Assembly (NCBI RefSeq): GCF_037975245.1
Contig: NC_092572.1
Coordinates: forward strand, 29,249,989 to 29,313,988
Direction of reading: 5' to 3'
Length of the DNA: 64,000 nucleotides
Source of the DNA: Apostichopus japonicus
Taxonomy: Eukaryota; Echinodermata; Holothuroidea; Aspidochirotida; Stichopodidae
Shown one piece after another: positions 23,004 through 33,385 of the stretch. The translations under genes were made by a program, and so were the position numbers. The notes beneath the pieces were generated by a model. That model was not told the origin of the DNA. It searched no databases and worked only from the letters and a program-made list of their open reading frames with translations. Every line of letters starts with the position of its first letter. Position 1 is the first letter of the stretch.

Positions 23004-24430
23004 GGCATATACTCTCATTTAGGATTTGTTCACATTCAGCACTTCTGATTGATTAAAATTTTCGGAAATAAGATTGGAAACTGATATGCAGAAGTTATAC
23101 ACAAAATCTATCACATTTAGGGTTGAGGATCTCGCCACCACCTATAGTTAGTGATGTATTGAATTCGTATAGATTATGCCCGCACGTCATTGGGGTTTAA
23201 ATTTTGTAATTTTTGTGAAATAATATGTGATACGGAAAAACAGATGTACTTCGGGTTCTTCATCCATCATTACTGTCCAATTTCCTGTAGTACAGGGGGG
23301 GGGGACATCACTTACTTATGGAGGCACAATGTGTATTGTTAAATGCCGTCCTGTGGGAGGGGTGATAGGGGAAAGTTCTCCCTTCCACTTTGTGAATTTT
23401 GGATCAATTTTAAGGGTCCTCAGATGCAATCTGGTGCTATATTTAGCAACTTGAAGTAATTCTCGGGCTTGCATCTGTCCAATATTGATGTTTTTAATTT
23501 ATTTAGGCAAATAAAGTTTTTTGTCTGAGTATTTTTTTTAACACTACAACCGCATCTGAAGGGGAAGGGCACCTGGGGGCACGATTTTTTCAGGCCCCAG
23601 CCCCCCCCCCTTGGCGACGCCACTGATGGGTACGTCAATGGTACTTAATGGTAACGGGTTTCTTACTATCATAGGAGGCACCCCATACTATAGCCCATCT
23701 ATCAACACGGGAAAAAGACATTACGATTAACATATTTACATAGACAAAATATGTACTGCACGCAGCCGCGTACACTACACATATACATATTGGTTAACAT
23801 GCATGTGTGACAGTAACTTTATTGTGCCCACGCTTAGGCATTGTGCCCACGCTTGAGAAAGTATGACTGAAATATAGTAGTCTTCACAGAAACTGTTTGA
23901 AAATTAAGCGATTCAGAAGGCATTAAAACCCAATACAAACGAGTAGACCCTTTAGGAACTGCACTATTTAAGAAGCCTATATATTACAAACTTTCTTGAA
24001 TCCTCTTTCCGACCCCCCCCCCCCCCCGCGCCTCTTTATTTTTCAAAGGTGTTGCATACGGGGAAGTTTTGGTCTCCAGTTAGGTTCAAACCTTGTTATA
24101 TGCAACTACAATAGGTTATTTCGAAGGCTTAAAGTTATGATGTATTGGCCCCATATATGCTCCATATTAAAATATGGTCACCTTTGGGTAAAATTCTTAA
24201 ACCGTTTGATTACCATCTAGGAGGAATTTTACCTCACTGGGAAATTCAGTCATCTAGGTGCCTATGACATACCGATCTTGAGAGACATTTACATATTGGT
24301 ATACGTTGTCGTATGTATCCGTGTCGGTTTCTTGAAAAATATACGAACTCAGAAGTTCAATGGTAATGCAGGACACTGCGAGTTTCGCCCGTGTATTATT
24401 CGACGTGCCGTGTGTATACGTACACTCAGG
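23004..24430. other. hAT-type end fragment and other repeats
   Basis: A hAT-like right end, GGCGACGCCACTG, lies at 23613-23625 after a C-run. The segment about 24120-24255 is homologous to about 57240-57385. Further G/C runs occur near 23297, 23601 and 24007. No gene is seen. Confidence 0.5.
24120..24255 (+). repeat. Dispersed repeat, second copy at 57240-57385
   Basis: Shares AAAGTTATG, TAAAATATGGT and TTTACCTCACTGGGA in the same order and spacing with the other copy, in the same orientation, with moderate divergence. Function unknown. Confidence 0.7.
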
Positions 24431-24909
24431 GACGTCGCTAGAGGGGTGGGGGTGTCTCACACCCCACCCCTAATCTTTGTAAAACTGATGATAGTTGGAA
24501 AATTTGAGTGCGACAGTCCGAATTTCCGACTGTCTCACTCTAATTTTCCGACTGTCGCACTCTAATTTCATATATTCTTGTAATTTGTGAGTGACCTACA
24601 ATTTTTGGTCAAAATTGACCTTTAATCAGTCATATTTACCACGTTTTCCTTGTCAAATTTAGAAATTGCATCTCGCGATCTTTATACTCCACCATACAAA
24701 ACTTCGTGTGATTTTGAATACTGTAAAAAAACGCCTAATAAAACTACTGTACAACGTATACGATAAAAACGCTCAATGCTTATCTACGGAAGCTTTAAAT
24801 TGCCATCAACATGAGAAAAACTTTGCCCCATAGGGTGAAATTTTTCAGTAAATTGTTTAGATAACAAGATAAAATCTTACAAAAAATAAAAAAAAAATTG
24901 GATTGCTTA
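24431..24909. other. hAT-like left end and AT-rich DNA
   Basis: CAGGGACGTCGCTAGAGGGG near 24428 resembles a hAT left end. A short direct repeat containing TTTCCGACTGTC follows at about 24520-24565. No gene is seen. Confidence 0.4.
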
Positions 24910-25245
24910 GTTGCTTTAACTGAGCAATTGAACAATTTTCTACAAAATGTTTAATTGACAACTTATCATATCTCGTGAATTGGACATTTTGCTGCAAAAT
25001 GTTCAGTTGTTCACTTCATTCCATCTGAGCAATTGAAAAATTTTCTGCAAAATGTTTAATTGACAACATATCTTATCTCGTCAATTGGACATTTTTTGGC
25101 AAAATGTTCAATTGTTCACTTCATTCCAATGGAGCAATTGAAAAATTTCTGCAAAATGTTTAATTGATAACTTATCGTATCAGTCGTCAACTCAACATTT
25201 TTCTGCAAAATGTTTAAGTATTCATTTCATTCCCAATGCTCAGTT
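24910..25245. repeat. 105-bp tandem repeat, about three copies
   Basis: GAGCAATTGAA.AA..TTTCT starts at 24922, 25027 and 25132, a 105-bp period. Each unit contains CAAAATGTTTAATTGA and GTTCA.TTGTTCACTTCATTCC. The last copy is degenerate. Confidence 0.85.
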
Positions 25246-26108
25246 GGAATGAAGTGAACAATTTAAAAAAAAAAATCATGTGAGTGATAAATAGCCCCCC
25301 CCCCCCCCAAGAAAATAATATTAAGCGCGCTAGGAAAAAGCACTGTATTTTGGGGTAATTCACTATGTCGTCGAATATAATTTGTTGAAAAAAAGGTTTT
25401 CTCCATTGTTACATTAACATAGCTTTTGTAGTTAGTAGTCTATGTAGCCTATCAAGCAGATAACTCAACTCAGTTGCTTACCCGCTTTACCAGAGTGAAT
25501 AATAAGTTTGTGAAGTGAGGGCCAGTGCTACAAATGTACCGCAAAAAATTCGGAACAAAATTGCAGTCGCGAAAGATGGGATGTCTGACTAACACTGACC
25601 GTATCGTTCACGAGTAGTGCGGGTGGGGGTACAAGGCAGCAGTCGGAATTTTCTGGCTCCAAAACCCATCAAGTTGGAATTTCAGCCACTGCATTCCCCC
25701 CCCCCCCCCCCCCAACTTCAGGCTCGCTACTGAACGTAAACGTAAAGAAATCGATTGGATCTTTCGTATTAAGTCACCGGCCTCGACAAAGACTTGGGAC
25801 CCCTTAAGTGCCTTAACAACTATCAGTTCTACAAACATGTTATCCGTTCTTTGCTCATTCATCCGCTTCCTGTATAGTCATGGTTTATTTGGTTTTAATT
25901 CCATCAATGCAACTTACACTTATCTAGCGTCATACTTTCATTGTGTTAGTATATTTTCATTTCATTTTCATTCGACTGCCAAGTATTGCTAACGAAGGCC
26001 CCAAGATGACCGAAATTCTAATATATTTTCTAAAACTTTACTCCTTATTTTTCAATTATGAGTCATATCTTATTTCTCTGGTTTTCTATAATACTAATAA
26101 TAATAATG

Positions 26109-26144
<36 letters not shown>

Positions 26145-26168
26145 TATATATATATATTTATATATAAG

Positions 26169-26206
<38 letters not shown>

Positions 26207-26220
26207 AATATATATTTATG

Positions 26221-26253
<33 letters not shown>

Positions 26254-26386
26254 CTGCAGCCTTATTTTCAATGAAATGCATCATATATTATTAATGCAGC
26301 TTATTTGTTATTCCCACCCATCCATACCTATACACGTACATGCATTGCATACATACATACACTCACGCATGCACACATGCATACAC
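25246..26386. other. Simple repeats
   Basis: C-runs near 25296 and 25696-25714, an (AAT)n tract at about 26092-26142, (TA)n tracts at about 26143-26255 and a CATA-rich stretch at about 26340-26386. No gene is seen. Confidence 0.6.
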
Positions 26387-26857
26387 CATGGAGGGAAAAC
26401 TGTTTTTACCTCCATGGAGGTTAAACTGTTTTTTACCTCCATTTTATACGGAGAGCCAAACGTTCCATAAATGTCGAAAAAGAAAGTGAAGTGTCCAAGT
26501 TAATATATATATGTCCAAATCGATATCAACATGTTACAATTCGATATCAGCATGTTACAATTCCATATGAACATCTCGAAACAAAATACAATATGCCATT
26601 GCGTCTATCAACATGTCAAATTCAACATCAGCATGTCGAAAACTTGTAACAGCATGCCATTACTACATTGGTCATGTCAACATGCTATATTTACGTCGTG
26701 CTATAATTTTGGCACTTCGGCGCGCGCCAACGTTTCGTATATGTCGAGATTTATTTCAGTATGTCCAAAACTTGTGTCAGCATGGTGAGCGAAGAGTAGT
26801 GAAGTATTGCCATGACAACGTTGCACATGGTTCGTGTCGTTCACACGGTACTATGGG

Positions 26858-27140
26858 GATAGCACCACGCCTCCGAACTCGTCTAGAGGCAACGTTAGAA
26901 ATAAGAGTATGTATACCCTAACTTTAGCCTTAGTCTAGGCATTGCCTAACTTAGCATAGGCTAAATACAAGTAGAACTTAGTTGAAGTAAATCCCAAAGA
27001 CAGAGCACGGACTGGATCAAAGGGAGAAAGGGGCCTAGTGAAATTTCCCCAAGAATATTCTTACAAACTTTCAATTTATTACCATGTTACTGTTACTGTC
27101 AAACGTTGCCTCTAGACGAGTTCGGAGGCGTGGTGCTATC
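26858..27140. mobile_element. MITE with 39-bp perfect terminal inverted repeats
   Basis: The arms at 26858-26896 (starting GATAGCACCACGCCTCCG) and 27102-27140 are perfectly complementary. The interior is non-coding. The left end starts two bases after the left arm of the surrounding element ends. No clear target duplication. Confidence 0.9.
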
Positions 27141-27676
27141 GAAAGCTGGTTTTCTTTGACGCATTGGTTTATTTCTCCAACCAAACGCTGTATGGAAGAA
27201 AAAGTTTCTTGCAAAACATTCATTATGAATGATTACATTAAATGAACTGCTTTGTTTGGACAAAGCTTTGGCGCGACTAATACGAATAAGGGCTTGAAGA
27301 TATTCTCAATGGTATATTTTCCACCTACTGCAGCAGTTTAAAACGTATTGTAACGCCGCCAACGTCTGGTAGTGAAAAACCTGTCTCGAAACCAACTGGA
27401 GGAGGGTAGGGGAGGTAGATGGGGGACGGGTACAGATTAACTCTAAATCAGGAGGCAGACACCAGAGTTGTATGTTTAATAAAAGTATAATTTCTCATCT
27501 CGTTCTACATCTACAGCGTATAATACACAATATTAACATTTGCCCAATATAACGTACTGGGGTCGGGCACAACCCAAGGATACGCAGGCATAACACTGGG
27601 GCTGCGCAAGGGTCGGGCAATCTAAACGTCGGCAATCCACCGGTGTCGGGCAGCACAGGCTTCGGGCATTCCGCTT

Positions 27677-27812
27677 GACTCGGGCAGGGCAGGTGTCGGG
27701 CAATCCGCTGGACTCGGGCAGGGCAGGTGTCGGGCAATCCGCTGGACTCGGGCAGCGCAGGTGTCGGGCAATCCGCTGGACTCGGGCAGCGCAGATGTCG
27801 GGCACTCCAAAA
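27677..27812. repeat. 34-bp minisatellite
   Basis: GACTCGGGCAG starts at 27677, 27711, 27745 and 27779, exactly 34 bp apart. Degenerate TCGGGCA units extend to about 27600. The arginine/proline/cysteine-rich antisense frames are by-products of the repeat. Confidence 0.95.
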
Positions 27813-27961
27813 TGCCTAAACACATTTGTTTGGACTTAGGCAAATATCAAAGGCTTTACCACGAGCCGCCGGAAGGAAAGTTCCTCGTCTTGCACTCGAC
27901 CGACTCTCCGACTCTCTGACTCACTCATTTACGAAAGAACCCTTCATTAAAATACCCCCCG

Positions 27962-28322
27962 CAGTGGCGTAGGAAGGTACTATTGAGTGGGGGGGCTAAA
28001 GACTGATGGCCGGCCTGGGAGAGTGGTCTAAGGGGAGGGGGTGTCCCCCTCCCCTTTGGAATTTTTTTGCATTTCCAGGTGGCCTCAGATGCAATTTGGT
28101 GCAATATAGCACACTTCAACACCCACTCCATTTTGTAAAGAATTTTGCATTTTCACCTGGCCTTAGATGCAATTTGGTGCTTCAAATGAGATTTTTTTCT
28201 CATTTGGAAATGAAAAAGGGGTTTTCTGACTTGCGGAGCGGGGGGGGGGGCGGAACGATACTTCCGCCCGCCCCATATTTTTCATTTTTCATTTTTCAGC
28301 CCCCCCGGTTCCTACGCCCTTG
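27962..28322 (+). mobile_element. hAT-type MITE, copy 1, with near-perfect 8-bp target duplication
   Basis: Ends CAGTGGCGTAGGAAGG and GGTTCCTACGCCCTTG. Flanks ACCCCCCG (27954-27961) and AACCCCCG (28323-28330) match at 7 of 8 bases, as expected for hAT. It contains two GATGCAATTTGGTGC copies and a run of G. Non-coding. Two further copies are at 30482 and 33015. Confidence 0.85.
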
Positions 28323-29074
28323 AACCCCCGTATACACACGTCCGTACATAAACTGTAAAAAAAAGGCTTAGACCAATCATGGACTACCTGTATATAACTA
28401 CGATGAGTTGCGACCAATGGGATCGACTCACACACCCACCGCCGTGCCTGCCTATGCCAGTCACGGGAATACATCGATATAGCAAAATTACGTAATCAGT
28501 TCCTGTTCCGGATAAACATCTCTCGTTACCTCCACGGAGCGCAACAGATGTAACCCCTGAGGGAACGAAACGTATCTCACTAAGGAAAAGTCGTAGCTTT
28601 CCGCTACAGTATATTCAACCATAGTACCGTGTGAACGACACGAACCATGTGCAACGTTGTCATGGCAATACTTCACCACTCTTCGCTCACCATGCTGACA
28701 CAAGTTTTGGACATACTGAAATAAATCTCGACATATACGAAACGTTGGCGCGCGCCGAAGTGCCAAAATTATAGCACGACGTAAATATAGCATGTTGACA
28801 TGACCAATGTAGTAATGGCATGCTGTTACAAGTTTTCGACATGCTGATGTTGAATTTGACATGTTGATAGACGCAATGGCATATTGTATTTTATTTCGAC
28901 ATGCTCATATGGAATTGTAACATGCTGATATCGAATTGTAACATGTTGATATCGATTTGGACATATATATATTAACTTGGACACTTCACTTTCTTTTTCG
29001 ACATTTATGGAACGTTTGGCTCTCCGTAATTTTACCTGTTTTTTTTTACCTGTTTTTGACCTCCATGCATACAC

Positions 29075-29680
29075 ATACTGGTAGGTATATAAATGATCCT
29101 ATTCGCCAAACACACTGTTTTCTTTATTTACAACTATAGTTCTAATTAAAGGCTAAGGCCATGGCATGTCGTCAACTTAAAAAACGTTAACCTTCATTTC
29201 CTGTGTGAGAGAACGCAACGTGATAGGAATGATTACGTAATATCATCTTTCATCGGCCCTCTCGATGTTGACCGCAAACGTGGAGATGTTCAACCAGACT
29301 TTGTTGTCTTTTTTCTACCACAAACATCCGCACTATTATTTGATATCGTAAATTTTCACTGTCGTAGTTGCATACACATACGTATAAGTTTGTTAGACCA
29401 GGGAGTTGTTCAGACCACCAACGTATTTATACCCTGACAAGGTTAGACTGCTCATGTACGGATGCACCAAACGCAAAATCGTAGAGCCGAAGTTGCGAAA
29501 AAGTTCGAAACGCCTAAATAATAATTTTATAAAATGACGAGACCAAGAAACTGGTGTGTGGCAGAGGAAGACTCAAGATTTTTCTTTTTTCGGACTTGTC
29601 CGAAGTCTACTTTTGGAACCAAAGAGCCCTTGTCAACAATTACATGAAGATTCGAAATATACCGCCGATCCCAAACAGCA
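29075..29680. other. Non-coding
   Basis: A CCAGGGAGTTGTT motif at about 29398-29410 is the only notable string. No gene is seen. Confidence 0.4.
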
Positions 29681-30304
29681 TTAAAGCAGCATTTTGCGTT
29701 GGGTCGCTTTTTACCACTTTTTTAACATGTGCATCGATTTTTTTACATGTATCAATCATAAAACAGCAATCTAAGATACCATCCAAGTTTCACCCTGCCA
29801 AGAGCGTTAATTAGCGAGTAATTAACGATTTATGTCGATAAATGAGAAGAGTGTCCTCGACAAATTTCACAGTTAAAATTAATCGCATACAATTCCGCCA
29901 AACCCACTAGTTTGAATTCAACCAATCAGAGATGCAGGTTTAGTTATGAGCCGTTGCTAAAAATAGATTCAAGACTTCGCGTTGGTTGTACCAGGGAGTT
30001 GTTATGCAACTCCCTGGTACAACTGCCATATAGATTGTACACAAATCAAGCGTGGTGTTATATTACGTATCTGTCAATGACGTTCGTAGTGTTTAAATAT
30101 TCATATTATGGGCGAGGTTTATTGGGTTCCCAACGGAAAATATCTTGGAGAACAACAAAGTTGAAAGTTGCAATTTTTTCGACTTTTATGCCACCATTTG
30201 AAGTAAAATATAAATAGATTAGCTAGTTATGTATGTCGTTATGGCAAAGTGGAATCAGTGAGGTTGAGAAAAATCATAGAAAAGGACGCAAAATGCTGCT
30301 TTAA
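29681..30304. mobile_element. Second TTAA-flanked element with 15-bp terminal inverted repeats
   Basis: TTAA (29681-29684) then AGCAGCATTTTGCGT (29685-29699); at the other end the exact complement (30286-30300) then TTAA (30301-30304). No transposase is present. The plus frames at 29554-29814 and 29912-30217 show no family resemblance. A 17-bp-arm palindrome lies near the centre. The TTAA duplication suggests piggyBac- or Kolobok-type mobilisation. Confidence 0.8.
29985..30023. repeat. 17-bp-arm CCAGGGAG palindrome
   Basis: GTTGTACCAGGGAGTTG (29985-30001) is perfectly inverted at 30007-30023 around TTATG. Confidence 0.9.
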
Positions 30305-30481
30305 GGTGAGGAAAATTTTTGGACTTATTTCCGTATAATGAAATATATTTTGTGTTAAGAATAACCAAGTGGAGTTTTTGGTTCTTGCATGTATATGGGT
30401 ATGCTTTTAAAATAAATTGAAAGTGCATAGCCAATCGCCCCAAATCATAGCACGCTAAAATTGCTAGGCGTTTTCAAAAAG

Positions 30482-30865
30482 CAGTGGCGTAGGAAGGTAC
30501 TTTTGAGTGGGGGGGGGGGGGGCTGAAGACTGATGGCCGGCCTGGGGTAGGGGTCTAAGGAGAGGGGGTGTCCCCCTCCCCTTTGGAATTTTTTGCATTT
30601 CCAGGTAGCCTCAGATGCAATTTGGTGCAATATAGCACACTTCAACACCTACTCCATTTTGTAAACTTAATTTTGTATTTTCACCAGGCCTTAGATGCAA
30701 TTTGGTGCTCCAAATGAGATTTTTTTCTCATTTGGAAATGAAAAAGGGGTTTTCTGACTTGCGAAGCGGGGGGGGGGGGGCGGAATGATACTTCCGCCCC
30801 TCCACATTTTTCACTGGGGGAGCTGAGCCCCCCCCCCCCCCAGCCCCACGGTTCCTACGCCCTTG
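30482..30865 (+). mobile_element. hAT-type MITE, copy 2
   Basis: Same ends and internal landmarks as the copy at 27962-28322, with longer G- and C-runs. Left flank TCAAAAAG, right flank CGGAAATG, so on its own it has no target duplication. Confidence 0.85.
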
Positions 30866-31366
30866 CGGAAATGAACAAGCGCTTCTCCACAGAAAACTGC
30901 CAGATCATGAGAGGGATCCAATCACTAAATCCAGAGAGTATATAAGGATTTCCTCTCGATGGAAAGCGTCGAACAGTTTGGCCAAGTTTTCGATGCGAGC
31001 ATGGAAGACCTCAAACACGAGGTTCCGCAAGCACAGAGACTCCTCCAGCGCTAGTTCGCTAACACGGGAGAGACGCCACCACCCAACCTTCTGTCGCTGA
31101 CATCGTTTCTGGAGCCATATAATGATGTCTTTGCAGAGCTGTTACGCCTTTGTAAAATTGCCATTGCGATTCCGGTATTGAGTGCTGGATGCGAGCGCAG
31201 CTTCTCAACATTGAAGCTCGTCAAAACCTATCTGCGGAACACAATGTCAGACACTCGCCTTAGTGATCTCGGAGTTTTACATATCGAAAGGGAACTGTCC
31301 GAGGGGATCAATTTGGAAGAATTCGTCGCAGACAGTCATCAGAATAGGCGAATTAACCTTCGCTAA
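30866..31366 (+). pseudogene. hAT transposase C-terminal relic (ZMYM1-like type)
   Basis: Starts EMNKRFSTENCQIMRGIQSL, then a TAA and frame change, then MESVEQFGQVFDASMEDLKHE, a TAG, and a long frame to TAA at 31366. This includes FLEPYNDVFAELLRLCKIA and SAGCERSFSTLKLVKTYLRN. The last is the hallmark of the hAT C-terminal d-x-R-S-F-S dimerisation region: 'aGcERSFStLK..kt.lR..m...RL..L..l'. About 165 residues remain of the several hundred expected; the BED finger and catalytic core are missing. The relic directly abuts MITE copy 2. Confidence 0.85.
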
Positions 31367-31369
31367 ACT

Positions 31370-31793
31370 GTTTGAGTGAGCCCTAGACAGTGCAAAAGAA
31401 GGGCCCGAAGGGGGAATGATAACATCTTTTGTTGATTGGGGAGGGGGGGGGATGGTTACACTCCCAGGCCAGTCAGATATCATGCTGATCATCTTTGAAT
31501 ACTGACAGAAAGAGCATATAGTCTATTCAGATTTTTAAAGAGAACTATCGATGACTTTTTCAGTGATCTGTTTTATCGTTAATAATACCTATGTGGAAAT
31601 AACATAAAACGTCAGCTAACTAGAGTGACCATCTGTGCCCTACATTGCTGACACAATACCCGATTTGCCACAGTTTGTCATGCAAACTGTTTGGTATGTC
31701 TTTTGTACTAGCTTAGTCTGCCCCACCAATCAGACCCTTCGCCCCCTCCCTTTGCCCCCCCCCCAGATGAAAAAGTCTGGCTACGCCACTGAA
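31370..31793 (+). mobile_element. 3' end of the hAT element
   Basis: Non-coding tail after the transposase frame, ending in a C-run, GATGAAAAAGTCTGG and CTACGCCACTG (31783-31793). That terminal 11-mer is the exact complement of CAGTGGCGTAG, the start of the MITEs, and is a typical hAT end. No matching target duplication was found for this end. Confidence 0.65.
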
Positions 31794-32893
31794 GCACGCA
31801 CAGCGTAAGTAAATTAATGATTATGTTAATTCATGAAAATACGATAAATCTTTCAATAGTGCAATCGTTAACTTGTCTGTGCTTGTTGATTAGTCACTAT
31901 GGCTTATATACATTCTCGTTAAAGTTTGAAATGCAATGCAGATACGGTCATAAGCAATGTATTTCATATATTTTCCGAACACATTTGACAGTTCATGAAA
32001 TGTCATTAAAAGTTGCACATCGTGCAATTTTTAAACATTGTTATAGTTTTATAAACCTTTTTACACTTTCCTTATTTATCCAAGTGAACCAAAAACGGAT
32101 ACTGGCTATTAAATTTATTTATATTATATTAATATCATTATAATTGCTTTTATGAAGAACACTGATTTGTGTACCATTCCGCTTTGAGGAAATACAGACA
32201 ATTTTCAGATACATTTCTTTAGAGCAATCGTTTGCATGTTTATGTGTTTATGTTAGAAAGCAAGGCACATCCTGTTGTGAATTCATCTCATAGTTTACCT
32301 TTCTTGAATTGTCAAATATTTGGCTGCATTCCTTGTAAGCCGGATACAGCTTTGCAATTCTCACATATCTATTTATTATTACATATCAAATATAAGGAAG
32401 TATTACTCATTTCCGTGACGTGATTCAATTCGCAATCCCGTTGCTAGAAGCTAATGTTATTTTACTCAGTCGCAGAACGGTCCAACATACCAAAGCATAA
32501 AGTTACCTCAAACAAAGTAATTCATTTTGTGCGTTCATACTGCGAAATCCTGTATTTGAATGTTTGTCAACAAAAGGTCACTCATAGATTTAGACATTTT
32601 TTTTAACAACAATAATATTTAATTTTTCAACAAATGGAGTCTTTTTTACAATAAGGGTGCACTTTTGAGGGTAACGTGCTCCTTGTGCACCCCCTCCCCT
32701 CCTCGCTTCTACCGCCTCTGTATGTGTCTTAACAAAACCGGTGGGTGTGTTAAGAACAACTCCTAGATCATATATAGAATGCCAAATCAAAGGTGCACAG
32801 TCAATCGCTTCAAATGGAGTAATAACATGTTTGAGGTCGCTTTACGTTTGCATTACAGATATAAATAATTTGCTTTCTCTTTCTTTGTTGCAG
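31794..32893. other. Non-coding, inside the composite
   Basis: AT-rich. Probably host intron sequence belonging to the LRR exon. No other exon is seen. Confidence 0.4.
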
Positions 32894-32965
32894 GCGATTG
32901 GACCACAACCAACTCCAGTCACTTTCTTCCAACATCTTCGAAAACTTAACAAACTTGAAATACTT
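32894..32965 (+). CDS. 72-bp leucine-rich-repeat exon
   Basis: Acceptor TTTCTTTGTTGCAG and donor CTT/GTAAGT bound exactly 72 bases, one LRR unit of 24 residues. In the phase starting one base in, it reads RLDHNQLQSL followed by FENLTNLKYL. This fits the LRR consensus LxxNxLxxLxxxxFxxLxxLxxL, a repeat that forms a solenoid used for protein binding, usually extracellular. Single-repeat 72-bp exons are typical of LRR-bearing receptors such as the relaxin-receptor and LGR type. No second LRR exon was found nearby. A phase-compatible candidate at about 33778-33850 (TDINSEYYCSLTRVKG, ending in TAA) is not LRR-like. The exon sits inside the hAT composite, so it may be a captured copy or part of the resident gene. 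Confidence 0.7.
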
Positions 32966-33014
32966 GTAAGTACATTCCATCAGCATAATATGTAGTTGAT
33001 GTTACCATAGCTCT

Positions 33015-33377
33015 CAGTGGCGTAGGAAGGTACTTTTGAGTGGGGGGGGGGCTGAAGACTGATGGCCGGCCTGGGGGAGGGGTCTAAGGGGAGAGGGTGT
33101 CCCCCTCCCCTTTGGATTTTTTTTGCATTTCCAGGTGGCCTCAGATGCAATTTGGTGCAATATAGCACACTTCAACTCCCACTCCTTTTTGTAAAGAATT
33201 TTGCATTTTCACCTGGCCTTAAATGCAATTTGGTGTTCCAAATGAGATTTTTTTCTCATTTGGAAATGAAAAAGGGGTTTTCTGACTTGCGGAGCGGGGG
33301 GCGGAATGATACTTCCTCCCCCCATATTTTTCACTGGGGGGGCTGGCGCCCCCAGCCCCCCGGTTCCTACGCCCTTG
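33015..33377 (+). mobile_element. hAT-type MITE, copy 3
   Basis: Same family and orientation as copies 1 and 2. Left flank ATAGCTCT, right flank TCAAAAAG, so on its own it has no target duplication. The frames across it (33062-33436 plus, 33209-33562 minus) are repeat by-products. Confidence 0.85.
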
Positions 33378-33385
33378 TCAAAAAG

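Larger units (their letters stand above)
26387..29066. mobile_element. 2.7-kb element with about 409-bp inverted arms
   Basis: The arms at 26448-26856 and 28619-29027 are inverted copies with only a few differences; both encode the same chance frame of about 80 codons. Outside the arms each end runs out through CATGGAGG-type hairpins. Direct repeats of GCATACAC (26379-26386 and 29067-29074) flank the unit, although the left one sits in a CATA-rich tract. The interior holds a MITE (26858-27140), a 34-bp minisatellite and a hAT-type MITE. No transposase is seen. The long arms with a 7-8-bp duplication recall foldback or Mutator-like elements. Confidence 0.7.
30482..33377 (+). mobile_element. 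hAT-type composite bounded by two MITE copies and a perfect 8-bp direct repeat
   Basis: MITE copy 2 (30482-30865) and copy 3 (33015-33377) lie in the same orientation. The outer flanks are identical 8-mers, TCAAAAAG at 30474-30481 and 33378-33385. The inner flanks (CGGAAATG after copy 2, ATAGCTCT before copy 3) match neither each other nor the outer repeat. So the outer pair behaves as one target duplication for the whole 2.9-kb unit. Inside are a hAT transposase relic with its own 3' end and an LRR exon with intact splice sites. Recombination between MITEs is an alternative origin. Confidence 0.65.

Noticed and set aside
26613-26921. Protein conserved between 26.6 and 28.8 kb
   Set aside because: The identity is explained by the inverted arms of the element; composition and lack of other support argue against coding.
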